Shown here piece by piece: positions 36,542 through 46,833 of a stretch of DNA of 64,000 bases. The translations under genes and the position numbers were made by a program. A model generated the notes under the pieces. That model was not told the origin of the DNA, searched no databases, and was given only the letters and a program-made list of their open reading frames with translations. The DNA is from Cupriavidus basilensis (GTDB taxonomy: Bacteria > Pseudomonadota > Gammaproteobacteria > Burkholderiales > Burkholderiaceae), in assembly GCF_008801925.2 (NCBI RefSeq), contig NZ_CP062804.1, positions 868,001 through 932,000 on the forward strand, written 5' to 3'. Within the stretch, counting starts at the first letter, position 1. Every line of letters begins with the position of its first letter.

Positions 36542-37681
36542 GTGTTCAAGCTTTCAAGCCTTCTGTCTTTCCGTAGAGCGTTGCTGTTGCTGGGGACGAT
36601 TCCACTACTCGCATCCTGCGCGCTAGCGCCGGGGATGCGCTTTGATCCGCAGCGCCCGCTTGATCCGGATGATCCGGAGTCTGTGCCCAAGGTGACGAAG
36701 ATTACGCCGGCGTTGGTGCGGGCGATGAAGGCCGCTGCTACGCCGACTAATGCATCGGTGAGCGAATTGTTTGGTGAGCCTGAGGCCTACACGGTTGGCG
36801 TCGGCGACATCCTCTCTATCGTGGTGTGGGATCACCCTGAGCTGGTGTTTCCTACGCAGACATACTCGATTGGCTCCGCATACGAAATCCCCAATTACAG
36901 CGGCGCGGCTAATGTACCTGGCTATGTAGTCAGTCCCGCCGGCACCATCCAGTTTCCGTATGCAGGCGTGCTCAACGTTCTCGGCAAAACACCGGACCAG
37001 ATCCGCGGCGAACTGAGCACCAAGCTCAAGAGCGTAGTCAACATGCCCCAGGTCACCGTGCGTGTGCTCGCCTTCCGCAGCAAGCGCGTCTACCTGGATG
37101 GCGAGGTGAAGACTCCCGGCCCGCAGAACATTGATGATGTGCCGATGACGCTGGTTGAGGCGCTTAACCGTGCCGGCGGGGTCAATGTGCTGACCGGCGA
37201 CAACAGTCGCATTCGCATTTCACGTGCCGGGAAGAACTACTCGGTCAATCTGCCAGCGTTGTTGCAACAAGGCATTGATCCAACCCGCGTGATGCTGCGA
37301 AATGGCGACATCGTGCGCGTAGAACAACGTGAAGACAGCAAGGTGTTTGTCACTGGCGAAGTTGTGCGCCCCGCCGTCGTTCTCCCGCGCAATGGTCGCC
37401 TGACACTAAATGAAGCCATCGGCGAAGCCGGCGGTGTAAATCCGACCTCAGCCGACGCCAAGGAGCTTTACGTCATTCGCAAAAGCGATGACGGCGACGC
37501 CCAGATATTCCACCTGGACGGAAAGTCGCCGGTGTCTTTGGCGCTGGCGGAATCGTTCGAGTTGAAGCCGAAAGACGTCGTGTATGTCGACGCAGCCGGT
37601 GTAGTTCGCTGGAGCCGCGTGATCAATCAGTTGCTCCCGAGCGGCACTCTTCTCAACTCCACGGCCAACACCCTGAAATGA
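36542..37681 (+). CDS. wza: Wza-type outer-membrane polysaccharide export lipoprotein
   Basis: With the GTG at 36542 the product is 379 residues, the same length as E. coli Wza. It has a signal peptide ending in the lipobox LASC (Cys26). The longer frame to 36446 adds an implausible N-terminus. The polysaccharide export domain is seen as YTVGVGDILSIVVWDHPEL, and SLBB-like repeats follow (VYLDGEVKTPGPQNI, VFVTGEVVRPAVVLPRNG). Wza forms the octameric outer-membrane exit channel for group 1-type capsule. It is followed by wzb with a four-base ATGA overlap. Confidence 0.93.
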   Translation: MFKLSSLLSFRRALLLLGTIPLLASCALAPGMRFDPQRPLDPDDPESVPKVTKITPALVRAMKAAATPTNASVSELFGEPEAYTVGVGDILSIVVWDHPELVFPTQTYSIGSAYEIPNYSGAANVPGYVVSPAGTIQFPYAGVLNVLGKTPDQIRGELSTKLKSVVNMPQVTVRVLAFRSKRVYLDGEVKTPGPQNIDDVPMTLVEALNRAGGVNVLTGDNSRIRISRAGKNYSVNLPALLQQGIDPTRVMLRNGDIVRVEQREDSKVFVTGEVVRPAVVLPRNGRLTLNEAIGEAGGVNPTSADAKELYVIRKSDDGDAQIFHLDGKSPVSLALAESFELKPKDVVYVDAAGVVRWSRVINQLLPSGTLLNSTANTLK

Positions 37682-38115
37682 TCAAGACCGTACTCGTGGT
37701 GTGCATCGGCAATATCTGCCGCAGCCCGATGGCGGAAGCGTTGCTAAAGCAAGCCCTGCCTGAGGCCAACGTCGTCTCGGCAGGGCTCGGCGCACTGGTC
37801 GGCCAGCCGGCGGATGCCCATGCAGTCGATCTGATGAAAGACCTGGATCTGGACATCACCGGCCACCGCGCCCGCCAACTCAACCGCGCGATCGCCACGC
37901 AGGCCGACCTGATCCTCGTTATGGACAACTCGCAAAGGCAGGAGATACAGCGACTGCACCCGGCGACGACTGGCCGGGTCTTCCGGCTTGGCGAACTCGC
38001 CAAGTTCGACGTACCGGACCCTTATCGCGAGGGACGTCCTGCCTTTGATAACGCGCTGGAGTTGATCCAGCGCGGCGTGGAAGCTTGGGTGCCGCGTATC
38101 CAGGCCCTCCGTTAA
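37678..38115 (+). CDS. wzb: Wzb-type low-molecular-weight protein tyrosine phosphatase
   Basis: A 145-residue enzyme with the P-loop CIGNICRS (Cys9 nucleophile, Arg15) and the general acid Asp114 in VPDPYREG. It dephosphorylates the Tyr-rich tail of the Wzc kinase encoded next, a cycle needed for polymer export. Start overlaps the wza stop by four bases. Confidence 0.95.
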   Translation: MIKTVLVVCIGNICRSPMAEALLKQALPEANVVSAGLGALVGQPADAHAVDLMKDLDLDITGHRARQLNRAIATQADLILVMDNSQRQEIQRLHPATTGRVFRLGELAKFDVPDPYREGRPAFDNALELIQRGVEAWVPRIQALR

Positions 38116-38135
38116 CAGTATTAGCAGTAAAGCCA

Positions 38136-40382
38136 ATGAACCAGAATCCTCCTCCAGTTGCAGTAACCGGCCCCCCGGACGATGAAATCGATCTCGTTCG
38201 CTATCTGGACGTGTTGATTGCCAGCCGCTGGCTGATCTTGACGATTGCCGCCGTGGTGTTAGCGCTTGGTGTTGCTTATGCATTCTTGGCAAGGCCCGTG
38301 TACCAGGCGGATATTCTGGTGCAGGTGGAGGATAGCCCTAATAGTGCGAAGAGCCTGTTGGGGGATGTGTCTAGCCTGTTTGACGTGAAGGCGGAGGCGA
38401 CCGCAGAGATTGAAATTCTTCGCTCGCGAATGGTGGTGGGTAAGGCGGTAGATAACCTCCACCTCTATATCAGCGCAAGGCCAAACTATTTTCCCTTTGT
38501 CGGCTCATGGATCGCTAGACGCTCGAAGGGCCTCTCCGACCCTGGTCTGATGGGCTTCGGCGGCTATGCCTGGGCGAGGGAATCGATCAACGTCGAGCAG
38601 TTCGATGTGCCGGAATCCCTAGAGGGAGAGAAATTCAAGTTGTTGGCGCTTGGCGAGGGGCGCTATCGGCTCGAACAAGCTAGCCTTGACAAGCCGTTGG
38701 AGGGGCGCGTAGGTGAATTGCTAAAGGCCGATCAGAACGTGGGAAGTCTCACACTCCTTGTGACGGATCTCAAGGCCAAGCCCGGCATCGCTTTCAATCT
38801 AGTACGTCTTTCGCGGCTGCAGACACTGGAGACGTTACAAGACCAACTCAAGATTGCGGAAAAAGGTAAGCAGAGCGGAATTATTGGCGCCTCCCTGGAC
38901 GGTACCGACCCGAAGCTCACCGCTAGTATCCTGAACGATATCGGTGACGAATATGTCGCGCAGAACATTAAGCGTAAAGCCGCTGAAGCAGAAAAGTCTC
39001 TCGTTTTCCTCGGTGACCTTCTGCCGCAGCTAAAGACCGAGCTCGAGCGCGCCGAAGTCAGATACAACGAGATGCGCAACAAGCGCAATACCTTCAATTT
39101 GAGCGAGGAAGGCAAGGCATTTCTGCAAGAGAGCGTAACAGCTGAAACAAGCCTGCTGGAACTGAAGCAAAAGCGCACCGAATTGCTGACACGTTTTGCC
39201 GCGACGCATCCGAGCATTCAAGCAATCGATCAGCAGATTGCCACGCTAAGTGCGAAGGTGGCGGGCATGGCTAGTCGCATGAAAGCATTCCCCAACTTGG
39301 AGCAGGACACCCTACGCCTCATGCGTGACGTGCAGGTCAACAACGACCTCTACGTGGGACTGCTCAACAATATGCAGCAACTCAAACTGGTCAAGGCTGG
39401 CAAAGTCGGCAATGTCCGCTTGCTGGATAACGCGCCTGTTCCGGAGGCGGCCATCAAGCCCAAGAAGCAATTGATCATCGCCCTCTCCGCTATCCTTGGT
39501 CTACTGCTAGGCGTGGTGGCAGCGTTCATACGGAACGCACTCTATGGCGGGATAACTGATTCGCAAGACATCGAGCAGCATACTGGATTGAACGTGTATG
39601 CAACGGTGCCCCTATCATCCGCACAGGTTGCGCTAACCGAAGATATCCGCCAACGCAGGCGCGGCAAGTTCCTGCTGGCAGACCGTTATCCCAACGAGCC
39701 GTCAATCGAAAGCCTCCGTAGCTTGCGGACCGCATTGCAGTTCGCCATGCTTGACGCAGACAACAATCGAGTCCTGCTGACTGGGCCCACACCCGGTGTA
39801 GGCAAGTCCTTTATTTCTGCGAACTTATCGGTAGTGTTGGCCAGCGGTGGAAAGCGGATACTGTTGATCGATGCCGATATGCGAAAGGGCCATTTGAATC
39901 AGTATTTCGGTAAGGATCGACAGCATGGCTTGTCAGAGGTCCTGGCAGGGCAGGCTGCCTTCGGTGACGTTGTGCATCGCAACGTCTTCGAAAACCTAGA
40001 TTTCATCAGCACCGGTAGATTGCCACCTAATCCGGCGGAGCTGCTGCTCAACGAGCGCATGGTGAATCTCCTCCGAGAGGTAAGCGAACAATACGACCTC
40101 GTGCTAATCGATACCCCGCCGGTACTTGCGGTATCCGATACAGCGATCCTAGCAGCACGCTGCGGTACGGTCTTTTTAGTGACCCGCTTTGAGAAAACCA
40201 CCATCGGGGAAGTAGTGGAATCGGCGAAACAACTGCGACAGGCGAATGCAGATGTAAATGGCGTGGTGTTTAACGGGCTGGATCCAAACGCTTATCGCTA
40301 CGGCTACGGTTCAAAGTACGGGCGATATCGGTACGCATACTACGGGTATGCCAGCCAAACGGATCAAAGTAGTTCTCATTGA
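38136..40382 (+). CDS. wzc: Wzc-type polysaccharide co-polymerase and tyrosine kinase
   Basis: A 748-residue inner-membrane protein. An N-terminal Wzz domain with a first membrane helix (LILTIAAVVLALGVAYAFLA) is followed by a large periplasmic coiled-coil region. A second helix (LIIALSAILGLLLGVVAAFI near 447-466) leads to the cytoplasmic BY-kinase. Walker A (GPTPGVGKS) is near residue 550, Walker A' (LLIDADMRKG) near 577 and Walker B (VLIDTPP) near 655. The last ~30 residues form the autophosphorylation cluster, with at least nine Tyr (AYRYGYGSKYGRYRYAYYGY). It controls chain length and export with Wza and Wzb. Confidence 0.95.
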   Translation: MNQNPPPVAVTGPPDDEIDLVRYLDVLIASRWLILTIAAVVLALGVAYAFLARPVYQADILVQVEDSPNSAKSLLGDVSSLFDVKAEATAEIEILRSRMVVGKAVDNLHLYISARPNYFPFVGSWIARRSKGLSDPGLMGFGGYAWARESINVEQFDVPESLEGEKFKLLALGEGRYRLEQASLDKPLEGRVGELLKADQNVGSLTLLVTDLKAKPGIAFNLVRLSRLQTLETLQDQLKIAEKGKQSGIIGASLDGTDPKLTASILNDIGDEYVAQNIKRKAAEAEKSLVFLGDLLPQLKTELERAEVRYNEMRNKRNTFNLSEEGKAFLQESVTAETSLLELKQKRTELLTRFAATHPSIQAIDQQIATLSAKVAGMASRMKAFPNLEQDTLRLMRDVQVNNDLYVGLLNNMQQLKLVKAGKVGNVRLLDNAPVPEAAIKPKKQLIIALSAILGLLLGVVAAFIRNALYGGITDSQDIEQHTGLNVYATVPLSSAQVALTEDIRQRRRGKFLLADRYPNEPSIESLRSLRTALQFAMLDADNNRVLLTGPTPGVGKSFISANLSVVLASGGKRILLIDADMRKGHLNQYFGKDRQHGLSEVLAGQAAFGDVVHRNVFENLDFISTGRLPPNPAELLLNERMVNLLREVSEQYDLVLIDTPPVLAVSDTAILAARCGTVFLVTRFEKTTIGEVVESAKQLRQANADVNGVVFNGLDPNAYRYGYGSKYGRYRYAYYGYASQTDQSSSH

Positions 40383-40668
40383 GAAAGAATTCTGATTAGT
40401 GAGGGGTGAAGGATGCGGCGAGTGCAATCTCAAAGCCCTTCTTGCTCCTCTTGAACGCGACTATACATGTTCGCGGTGTGCTATTCCGGCGCGTCGACGC
40501 TCGCGAGTCGGAGTCGAATGGCTCCGCGAGGTTATCCAAGTCGTTGTAAATAAATAAACGCCTAGAAAGCAATCTAGGTTGAAGAGTGCGCATCTCGGAA
40601 TCTCTATTTAAGGGATTAAGTTGATGCAGGAACTAACCCTTCAGAATATCCGTCAAGACGAATTAATC

Positions 40669-41835
40669 ATGAAGATCGCCATCGCGGGAACCGGCTATGT
40701 CGGATTATCTAACGCAGTCCTACTAGCCCAGCATCACGAGGTAGTTGCGTTGGATGTTATTGCCGAAAAAGTGGACGCCATTAATAGCTGGAAATCGACG
40801 ATCGAAGATAGTGATATTGAATCGTACCTAGAAAAAGGCGATTTAAATCTTCGGGCGACAGTCAGGCCAGAGGAAGCTTACGATGGAGCTGACTTCGTTA
40901 TAGTTGCTACGCCCACCGATTATGATCCAGACACCAACACATTCAACACTCAGTCAGTTGAATCGGTGATCAAGGATGTGATGAGGATTAATTGCAATGC
41001 GGTTATTGTTATAAAGTCAACAGTTCCCGTCGGCTTCACCGAAAAGACGAGGAAAAAATATTCTTGCGAGAATCTCATTTTTTCCCCTGAATTTCTACGG
41101 GAAGGCAAAGCTCTTCGCGATAATCTGTATCCCTCTCGAATCGTGGTTGGAGAAAAATCAGAACGGGCAAAATTATTCGCATCATTGCTCCAGCAAGGTG
41201 CGATCAGGAAAGACGTCCCGGTTCTGTTTACTGACGCTACCGAAGCCGAGGCGATCAAACTCTTCGCGAACACTTTCCTGGCTATGAGAGTGGCATATTT
41301 TAACGAACTGGACACTTATGCCGGCATGCACGGGCTTGATACTCGTCAAATAATCGAAGGGGCTTGCTTAGATCCGCGCATAGGCAATTATTACAATAAT
41401 CCATCGTTTGGGTATGGAGGTTATTGCTTGCCGAAAGACACAAAGCAACTCCTCGCTAACTATCAAGACGTACCACAAACACTTATTGGAGCAATCGTGA
41501 AAGCCAATGCGACGCGCAAGGATTTTATCGCGGATTGTATCCTTAGAAAGAAGCCGAAAGTCGTGGGAATTTACCGATTAATAATGAAAAGCGGATCAGA
41601 CAATTTCAGAGATTCGTCTGTTCAGGGAATAATGAAACGAATTAAAGCAAAGGGCGTAGAAATAATAGTCTACGAGCCTGCGCTGCTTGAGTGTGAGTTC
41701 TTCCACTCCAAAGTCATCAGTGACCTGGATGCCTTCAAGCAGGTAGCTGACGTAATCGTAGCTAACCGCATGACTGAAGAAATAAGTGATGTAGAAAATA
41801 AGGTGTTTAGCCGCGATTTGTTCGGAAGCGATTGA
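40669..41835 (+). CDS. ugd: UDP-glucose 6-dehydrogenase
   Basis: A 388-residue enzyme starting at [19 protein letters not shown]; the upstream frame starts with TTG and adds 16 residues. The NAD-binding GTGYVG is near residue 7. [12 protein letters not shown] and the catalytic Cys motif [11 protein letters not shown] are near residues 145 and 255. It oxidises UDP-glucose to UDP-glucuronic acid, so the polymer probably contains glucuronic acid or a derivative. The gene marks the beginning of the AT-richer block. 286 bases of AT-rich sequence separate it from wzc. Confidence 0.94.
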   Translation: MKIAIAGTGYVGLSNAVLLAQHHEVVALDVIAEKVDAINSWKSTIEDSDIESYLEKGDLNLRATVRPEEAYDGADFVIVATPTDYDPDTNTFNTQSVESVIKDVMRINCNAVIVIKSTVPVGFTEKTRKKYSCENLIFSPEFLREGKALRDNLYPSRIVVGEKSERAKLFASLLQQGAIRKDVPVLFTDATEAEAIKLFANTFLAMRVAYFNELDTYAGMHGLDTRQIIEGACLDPRIGNYYNNPSFGYGGYCLPKDTKQLLANYQDVPQTLIGAIVKANATRKDFIADCILRKKPKVVGIYRLIMKSGSDNFRDSSVQGIMKRIKAKGVEIIVYEPALLECEFFHSKVISDLDAFKQVADVIVANRMTEEISDVENKVFSRDLFGSD

Positions 41836-41891
41836 ATTCTGTCATATCAGGCCACAGAAAGTCAGAAACCCAATGACGGCAAAAATTGAAA

Positions 41892-43241
41892 ATGACCACA
41901 TCAGCTTACTGGGTTCGAATTTTACCGTCATTCATTCGTAGAAAAATAGAAAAACGGACAAACCTTCTTGAAATAATAAGCAATATAGGTTGGCTATTTT
42001 TCGACAAAATTTTTCGCATGGGTGTAGGTGTATTCGTCGGCGTTTGGATTGCTCGCTATCTTGGGCCGGCCCAGTTTGGTTTGCTTAACTATGCAACAGC
42101 TTTCATCGCCCTCTTCACAGCAATTGCTACCTTAGGCTTAAACGGCATTGTGGTACGGGACCTCATTGTGGAGCCGGGAAAGGCCCCTTCCACTCTAGGC
42201 ACTGCGTTTGCACTGCAAATTATCGGAGGCCTCTTAGCATTTGGCCTCGCTGTGGCCTGCGTCGGTTTCCTGCGTCCTCATGAGCATTTGGCAAAGATCA
42301 TGATAGTGGTGCTGGGTGCGGGCATGATGTTCAAAGCAACTGAGGTTGTGAAGTATTGGTTTGAGGCAAAAGTGCAGGCCAAGTATGGTGTTTGGGTAGA
42401 AAACGGTGCATTTCTCGTATTTGCCCTGGTCAAAGTTTCCCTTCTCGTCAGAGGTGCCCAGCTTATGGCATTTGTATGGGCAGCGTTTGCCGAGGGAGTC
42501 CTGGTTGCAGCTGGGCTTCTCGCTGTTTATGTATTGAACGGCCAAAAACTGAGTATTTGGCGATATAGATATAAACGAGCTAAAGGACTGTTGAGCGATA
42601 GCTGGCCTCTAATTCTCTCAGGGCTGGCCGTAATGGTCTATATGCGTGTTGACCAGATTATGCTTGGCCAAATGCTAGGCGACGAGGCGGTAGGTATCTT
42701 TTCGGCGGCAGTACGCTTAAGTGAAATTTGGTATTTCATTCCAGTAGCGATCTGCGCGTCGGTATTTCCAGCCATTATTGAGGCTAGGCGCAATAGTGTA
42801 GAGCTGTACTATTTGAGGCTAAAAAAGCTCTTCGAGTTGATGGTGTTGATGGCCGTGGCCGTTGCCATAATTATGAGTTTCATTTCAGACTGGGTAGTTA
42901 ATTTGTTGTACGGACCAGGTTATCAGGCAGCGGCACCTGTTCTAGTCATCCACATTTGGACAGGCATATTTGTTTTTCTCGGCGTAGCCAGCAGTCGCTG
43001 GTTCATCGCAGAGAATCTTCAAAGATACTCGTTCTATCGTACGCTAGCCGGTGGAATTGCGAATGTCATCCTTAACTTTATACTAATTCCAAAATACGGA
43101 GTTACCGGATCTGCATGGGCGACAGTAATTTCGCAGGCGGTAGCTAGTGTATTTTTCAATGCGGCAAATAAAGAAACGAGAATAATTTTTAGCATGCAGA
43201 TCAAGGCGATTATCGGGATTAGTTTTTTTCATAAATCATGA
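41892..43241 (+). CDS. wzx: Wzx-type lipid-linked oligosaccharide flippase
   Basis: A ~449-residue membrane protein of the polysaccharide_synt/MATE-like group, with about 12-14 hydrophobic helices. Typical features are the opening NIGWLFFDKIFRMGVGVFVGVWIARYLGPAQFGLLNYA and the later MVYMRVDQIMLGQMLGDEAVGIFSAA. It moves the undecaprenyl-linked repeat unit to the periplasmic face for Wzy. The ATG at 41892 is two codons after an alternative TTG. The stop overlaps the next glycosyltransferase start by four bases. Confidence 0.92.
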   Translation: MTTSAYWVRILPSFIRRKIEKRTNLLEIISNIGWLFFDKIFRMGVGVFVGVWIARYLGPAQFGLLNYATAFIALFTAIATLGLNGIVVRDLIVEPGKAPSTLGTAFALQIIGGLLAFGLAVACVGFLRPHEHLAKIMIVVLGAGMMFKATEVVKYWFEAKVQAKYGVWVENGAFLVFALVKVSLLVRGAQLMAFVWAAFAEGVLVAAGLLAVYVLNGQKLSIWRYRYKRAKGLLSDSWPLILSGLAVMVYMRVDQIMLGQMLGDEAVGIFSAAVRLSEIWYFIPVAICASVFPAIIEARRNSVELYYLRLKKLFELMVLMAVAVAIIMSFISDWVVNLLYGPGYQAAAPVLVIHIWTGIFVFLGVASSRWFIAENLQRYSFYRTLAGGIANVILNFILIPKYGVTGSAWATVISQAVASVFFNAANKETRIIFSMQIKAIIGISFFHKS

Positions 43242-44167
43242 ATAAATCTCAAAAGTCCCTGGCACCAATTGTTCTGTTCGTTTTCGCGAGACCGGATCAC
43301 ACAAAAAGAACGCTGGAGGCACTGGCAGCTAATGACCTTGCAGAAGATAGCGATCTTATTATCTATTCAGATGCTGCTCGCAACCAGCTGCAATTTGATG
43401 CTGTCAACGAAGTCCGTCTTCTAGCCAAAGCGACTACTGGTTTCCGAAGCGTTACTTTGATTGAGCGGCAAAGCAACTATGGCCTCGCGAAGAATATTAT
43501 CGAGGGCGTAACTGAAGCGTGCGCCCGCTACGAACGAGTGATCGTCTTGGAAGATGACCACGTAACAAGTAGCCGCTTCTTGACATTTATGAATCTTGCG
43601 CTTGATCGCTATCAAGCCGACGAGCGCGTGTGGCATGTCAGCGGATGGAACTATCCAATTGATCCCGGTGCGTTGGGCGACGCTTTTTTTCTTCGCGTGA
43701 TGAACTGCTGGGGTTGGGGTACATGGAAAGATAGATGGCAGCATTTTGAAAAGAATACAGAGAAATTGATTTCTGAGTTTGATGAGAAAATGATCCGCGA
43801 TTTTGATTTAAACGGATCCGGTGTATTTTGGAGTCAAGTTATTCTAAATTTAGAAAATAAGATTGACACGTGGGCAATATATTGGTACGCAACCATATTT
43901 AAAAACGGTGGATTGTGCTTGAATCCATCGGTGAGCTATCTAGATAATATTGGGCACGATGGGAGCGGTACTCACGGAAGTAGGGCGGGGCGCACATATT
44001 CGACATCACTGAGCACCAATCCTGCCCCAAATCTCCCCGTTGATATTGCCGAAAGCGAATTGGGAATAGAAAGAATATTTGAGTATTACCAATCCATTAG
44101 ACCAAAACTTGCCAGGAGAATCGCAAGCAAAGCGCACGCGTTTTTTAAGAGGATGGGAGCGCTATGA
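43238..44167 (+). CDS. GT-A-type glycosyltransferase
   Basis: A 309-residue soluble protein. The N-terminal ~110 residues have the GT-A pattern (APIVLFVFARPDHTKRTLEALAAND, DLIIYSDAARN) ending in an acidic VIVLEDDHVTS motif that would bind nucleotide-sugar and metal. The later MNCWGWGTWKDRW is common in this group. It probably adds one sugar to the repeat unit. The sugar cannot be assigned. It is coupled by ATGA overlaps to wzx upstream and to the next transferase. Confidence 0.85.
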   Translation: MNKSQKSLAPIVLFVFARPDHTKRTLEALAANDLAEDSDLIIYSDAARNQLQFDAVNEVRLLAKATTGFRSVTLIERQSNYGLAKNIIEGVTEACARYERVIVLEDDHVTSSRFLTFMNLALDRYQADERVWHVSGWNYPIDPGALGDAFFLRVMNCWGWGTWKDRWQHFEKNTEKLISEFDEKMIRDFDLNGSGVFWSQVILNLENKIDTWAIYWYATIFKNGGLCLNPSVSYLDNIGHDGSGTHGSRAGRTYSTSLSTNPAPNLPVDIAESELGIERIFEYYQSIRPKLARRIASKAHAFFKRMGAL

Positions 44168-45432
44168 GGATTCTTTGGGTGGTCAATACGATATTTCCCG
44201 ACGCTTCGAGCCGCCTAGGTCTGCCCGCGCCTGTGTATGGCGGATGGATGTATGCTCTGGCGGGCGATTTGGCCGCCATCTCTGGCATTGAACTGGCGGT
44301 GGCCACGGTATATGAGGGAGAGCGGAGCCAATATTTTGATATTAATGGCATCCGCTACTATTTAATTCCGAGATGCAAGAGGTTCCGGCGTGCAAGTTCC
44401 TCCGTACTAAACTGGCGTCAGGTTGCGCTTGATTTCCAGCCGGACCTCGCACACGTTCACGGAACCGAGTGCAGCCATGGCATGGAAATGATGGAGGCGT
44501 GCCCGACGCTGAAATATCTAGTCTCCATACAGGGTCTTGTCTCGGTTTATCACCGTTACTACATGGCTGGAATGAGTAACTGGGAAGTTTTTCGGAACAT
44601 TACACTGCGGGACATCCTGCGCTGGGACACGCTTTTTCATGCGCGGCGTTCCTTCCAACGACGTGGAATTGTTGAGAGAGAATACATAAATCGAGCGATC
44701 GCAGTTATCGGACGTACGGAGTGGGACTATTCCCATATAAAGGCGATTCGCCCAGATGCTACATATCACTTCTGCAATGAATCGCTGCGGGACGAATTCT
44801 ATTCGGCTGAAAAATGGAGCGTGGATAGATGCGTTCCTCACTCAATTTTCTTGAGCCAAGCAAGCTATCCGATTAAGGGATTGCACGAGGTCCTAAAAGC
44901 TGTGGCGCTTCTGAAAAGGGATTTTCCAGATATTAAGGTGAAAATCGCTGGGAACGATATCACAAAATCCTCATCGTTAGCAGATCGGCTAAAACGATCT
45001 GGCTATGGAAAATATGTGCGAAATCTGATCGTACAGCTAGGTCTTACGCCTCATGTCGAGTTTTTAGGGTCGAAGTCAGCCGCGGCGATGAGGGCTGAGT
45101 ATATGAAGTCGCATGTTTTCATATCACCTTCGAGTATTGAGAATAGTCCAAATTCGATTGGTGAGGCACAGATTCTAGGTGTCCCCGTGCTTGCTTCTTT
45201 CGTAGGAGGCGTACCAACGATGCTTCAGGAATTTGCAAAGAACTCTCTATATCGATTTGGCGAGTATGAAGTTCTAGCTGTAAAAATTAGAGAAATATTC
45301 AAACATACCGGTGCGACCGCCCAGATGGCGGGAGAGGGGATGGCGTATGCATCCCAGCGCCATGATAGGCAGAAAAATCTGAACAAAATGCTTTCGATTT
45401 ATCGAGAGTGTGCTGCTGTTAAGGCAGGGTAA
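44164..45432 (+). CDS. GT4-type glycosyltransferase
   Basis: A 422-residue GT-B-fold protein. The N-terminal acceptor domain begins MRILWVVNTIFPDASSRLG. The C-terminal donor domain carries HGTECSHG, the FLSQASYPIKGLHEVLKAVALL region, and the E-x7-E type motif in SPSSIENSPNSIGEAQILGVPV. It adds a sugar to the lipid-linked repeat unit. Codon use is AT-richer than the flanking genome. The start overlaps the previous stop. Confidence 0.9.
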   Translation: MRILWVVNTIFPDASSRLGLPAPVYGGWMYALAGDLAAISGIELAVATVYEGERSQYFDINGIRYYLIPRCKRFRRASSSVLNWRQVALDFQPDLAHVHGTECSHGMEMMEACPTLKYLVSIQGLVSVYHRYYMAGMSNWEVFRNITLRDILRWDTLFHARRSFQRRGIVEREYINRAIAVIGRTEWDYSHIKAIRPDATYHFCNESLRDEFYSAEKWSVDRCVPHSIFLSQASYPIKGLHEVLKAVALLKRDFPDIKVKIAGNDITKSSSLADRLKRSGYGKYVRNLIVQLGLTPHVEFLGSKSAAAMRAEYMKSHVFISPSSIENSPNSIGEAQILGVPVLASFVGGVPTMLQEFAKNSLYRFGEYEVLAVKIREIFKHTGATAQMAGEGMAYASQRHDRQKNLNKMLSIYRECAAVKAG

Positions 45433-45435
45433 AAG

Positions 45436-46674
45436 ATGATGAAAAACGGCATTAATAAATCAAGCGCACTTCTTCCGATTTTTCTGCTTTCCATTTCGTT
45501 GGTTGGAAATGTGGGGACGCTTTTGAAGCTGGCTTTGATGATGCCACTCCTTTTCATATTTAACGGGAATAGATCTTTTGAATTCTTGGATATAAAATTT
45601 TTTATTTTATTGATTTTTTTGTTCGTTTATGCGGTGAATTTTACGCTTGCCGGGCATCAAGGCGGGTCCGTTGATATCTCATTGTTGTCATTCCCGTGTG
45701 GACTTTATCTGATTGGGCGATGGCTGGGGAAAAACTGCGAAGATGGTCTGGAATTTTTTAAGTCTGTGATTTTTATCGCATTTTCCCTTGGTGTTGTTGC
45801 CATCGTTTCGGTATATCTAGATGTATATAATTTTGGCTTCTTCGGAATTGGTAGAAATATTGAGCTAATTACCGCGCAAGGAATAGATACTAGTGCCACG
45901 GTGATGAGTGGATATTTAATTCTAATAAACTCTCTTTCGGGTGCTTTTTTCATGCTTCGGGGGAGAGGTGGAAAGAATGCCGTGTTTATATTCCTGTTGG
46001 CTATCTTTGCGGCAGCGGTGGTGGTGGTCTTTCGTCTTGGTTCACGAACGCAACTGGTGGTCATTTTTTCCTCATTATGCCTGGGCTATATGTTGAACAG
46101 AAGGCGGGCAGGACTCTTATCGGTTACGTTCGTAGTTTTGATGGTGAGCGTGGTTGCAGTATTTAGTGATAATGGTGGTGATAATTTTCTATCTTATTAT
46201 TTTAAAGATAGAGTTGACGATGCGGAATCGTCTGCCGCAAGCGCGGGAGGGCGGACGGATCGGTGGGATAGATCAATCTCCTTGCTCTATCAAAACCCAT
46301 TTGGGTGGGGTGTTGATGAAATTGGATACTCCCATAATTTTTGGCTAGATTCGGCAAGAAATGGCGGATGGTTGGCTCTAATCCTGTTGCTTATCTTTAC
46401 CTGGCTCTCGCTACGGGTTACCTGGAGGGCATTGAGACTCCACAGAAGAGATAGATACTTTGTTACATCGGTAATCTGTACAACAAGCGGATTTTATCTA
46501 CTTTTCTTTGTGGAGCCTATTCTTGATGGCTTCTTGTATCCTTTTTCAGCCTATTGCGCATTGCTTGGAATTATAACTAGCGTGGCAAGGAAGCCGAGGT
46601 TCTACGGAACGTACAAGCCGTTGAAAATAGATAAAGATGCGAGGCAATATGGGACTGGGAATTACAGTATTTAG
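45436..46674 (+). CDS. wzy: Wzy-type polysaccharide polymerase
   Basis: A 412-residue protein with about 10-11 hydrophobic helices and a large periplasmic loop near residues 230-300. FFKSVIFIAFSLGVVAIVSV and VFIFLLAIFAAAVVVVFRLGSRTQLVVIFSSL are typical helices. The GRTDRWDRSISLLYQNPFGWG loop and the following NPFGWGVDEIGYSHNFWLD resemble Wzy_C/O-antigen polymerase sequences. It joins repeat units in the periplasm. Wzy is highly variable, so the call rests on topology, motif and context. Confidence 0.88.
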   Translation: MMKNGINKSSALLPIFLLSISLVGNVGTLLKLALMMPLLFIFNGNRSFEFLDIKFFILLIFLFVYAVNFTLAGHQGGSVDISLLSFPCGLYLIGRWLGKNCEDGLEFFKSVIFIAFSLGVVAIVSVYLDVYNFGFFGIGRNIELITAQGIDTSATVMSGYLILINSLSGAFFMLRGRGGKNAVFIFLLAIFAAAVVVVFRLGSRTQLVVIFSSLCLGYMLNRRRAGLLSVTFVVLMVSVVAVFSDNGGDNFLSYYFKDRVDDAESSAASAGGRTDRWDRSISLLYQNPFGWGVDEIGYSHNFWLDSARNGGWLALILLLIFTWLSLRVTWRALRLHRRDRYFVTSVICTTSGFYLLFFVEPILDGFLYPFSAYCALLGIITSVARKPRFYGTYKPLKIDKDARQYGTGNYSI

Positions 46675-46833
46675 TTTTGTGCGACGTGTTGGAAGAGGTT
46701 GACGCCTTCCTATGGTGCAGAATTAATCGAAGATTCCATCTGCCAGCGAGCCATCATACGAAAACTCAGTTTAATAGACGAGTTCTCTCGACTTGATGAA
46801 GGTTTGTATTCAGATTTTGGAGGTCCACTAAAA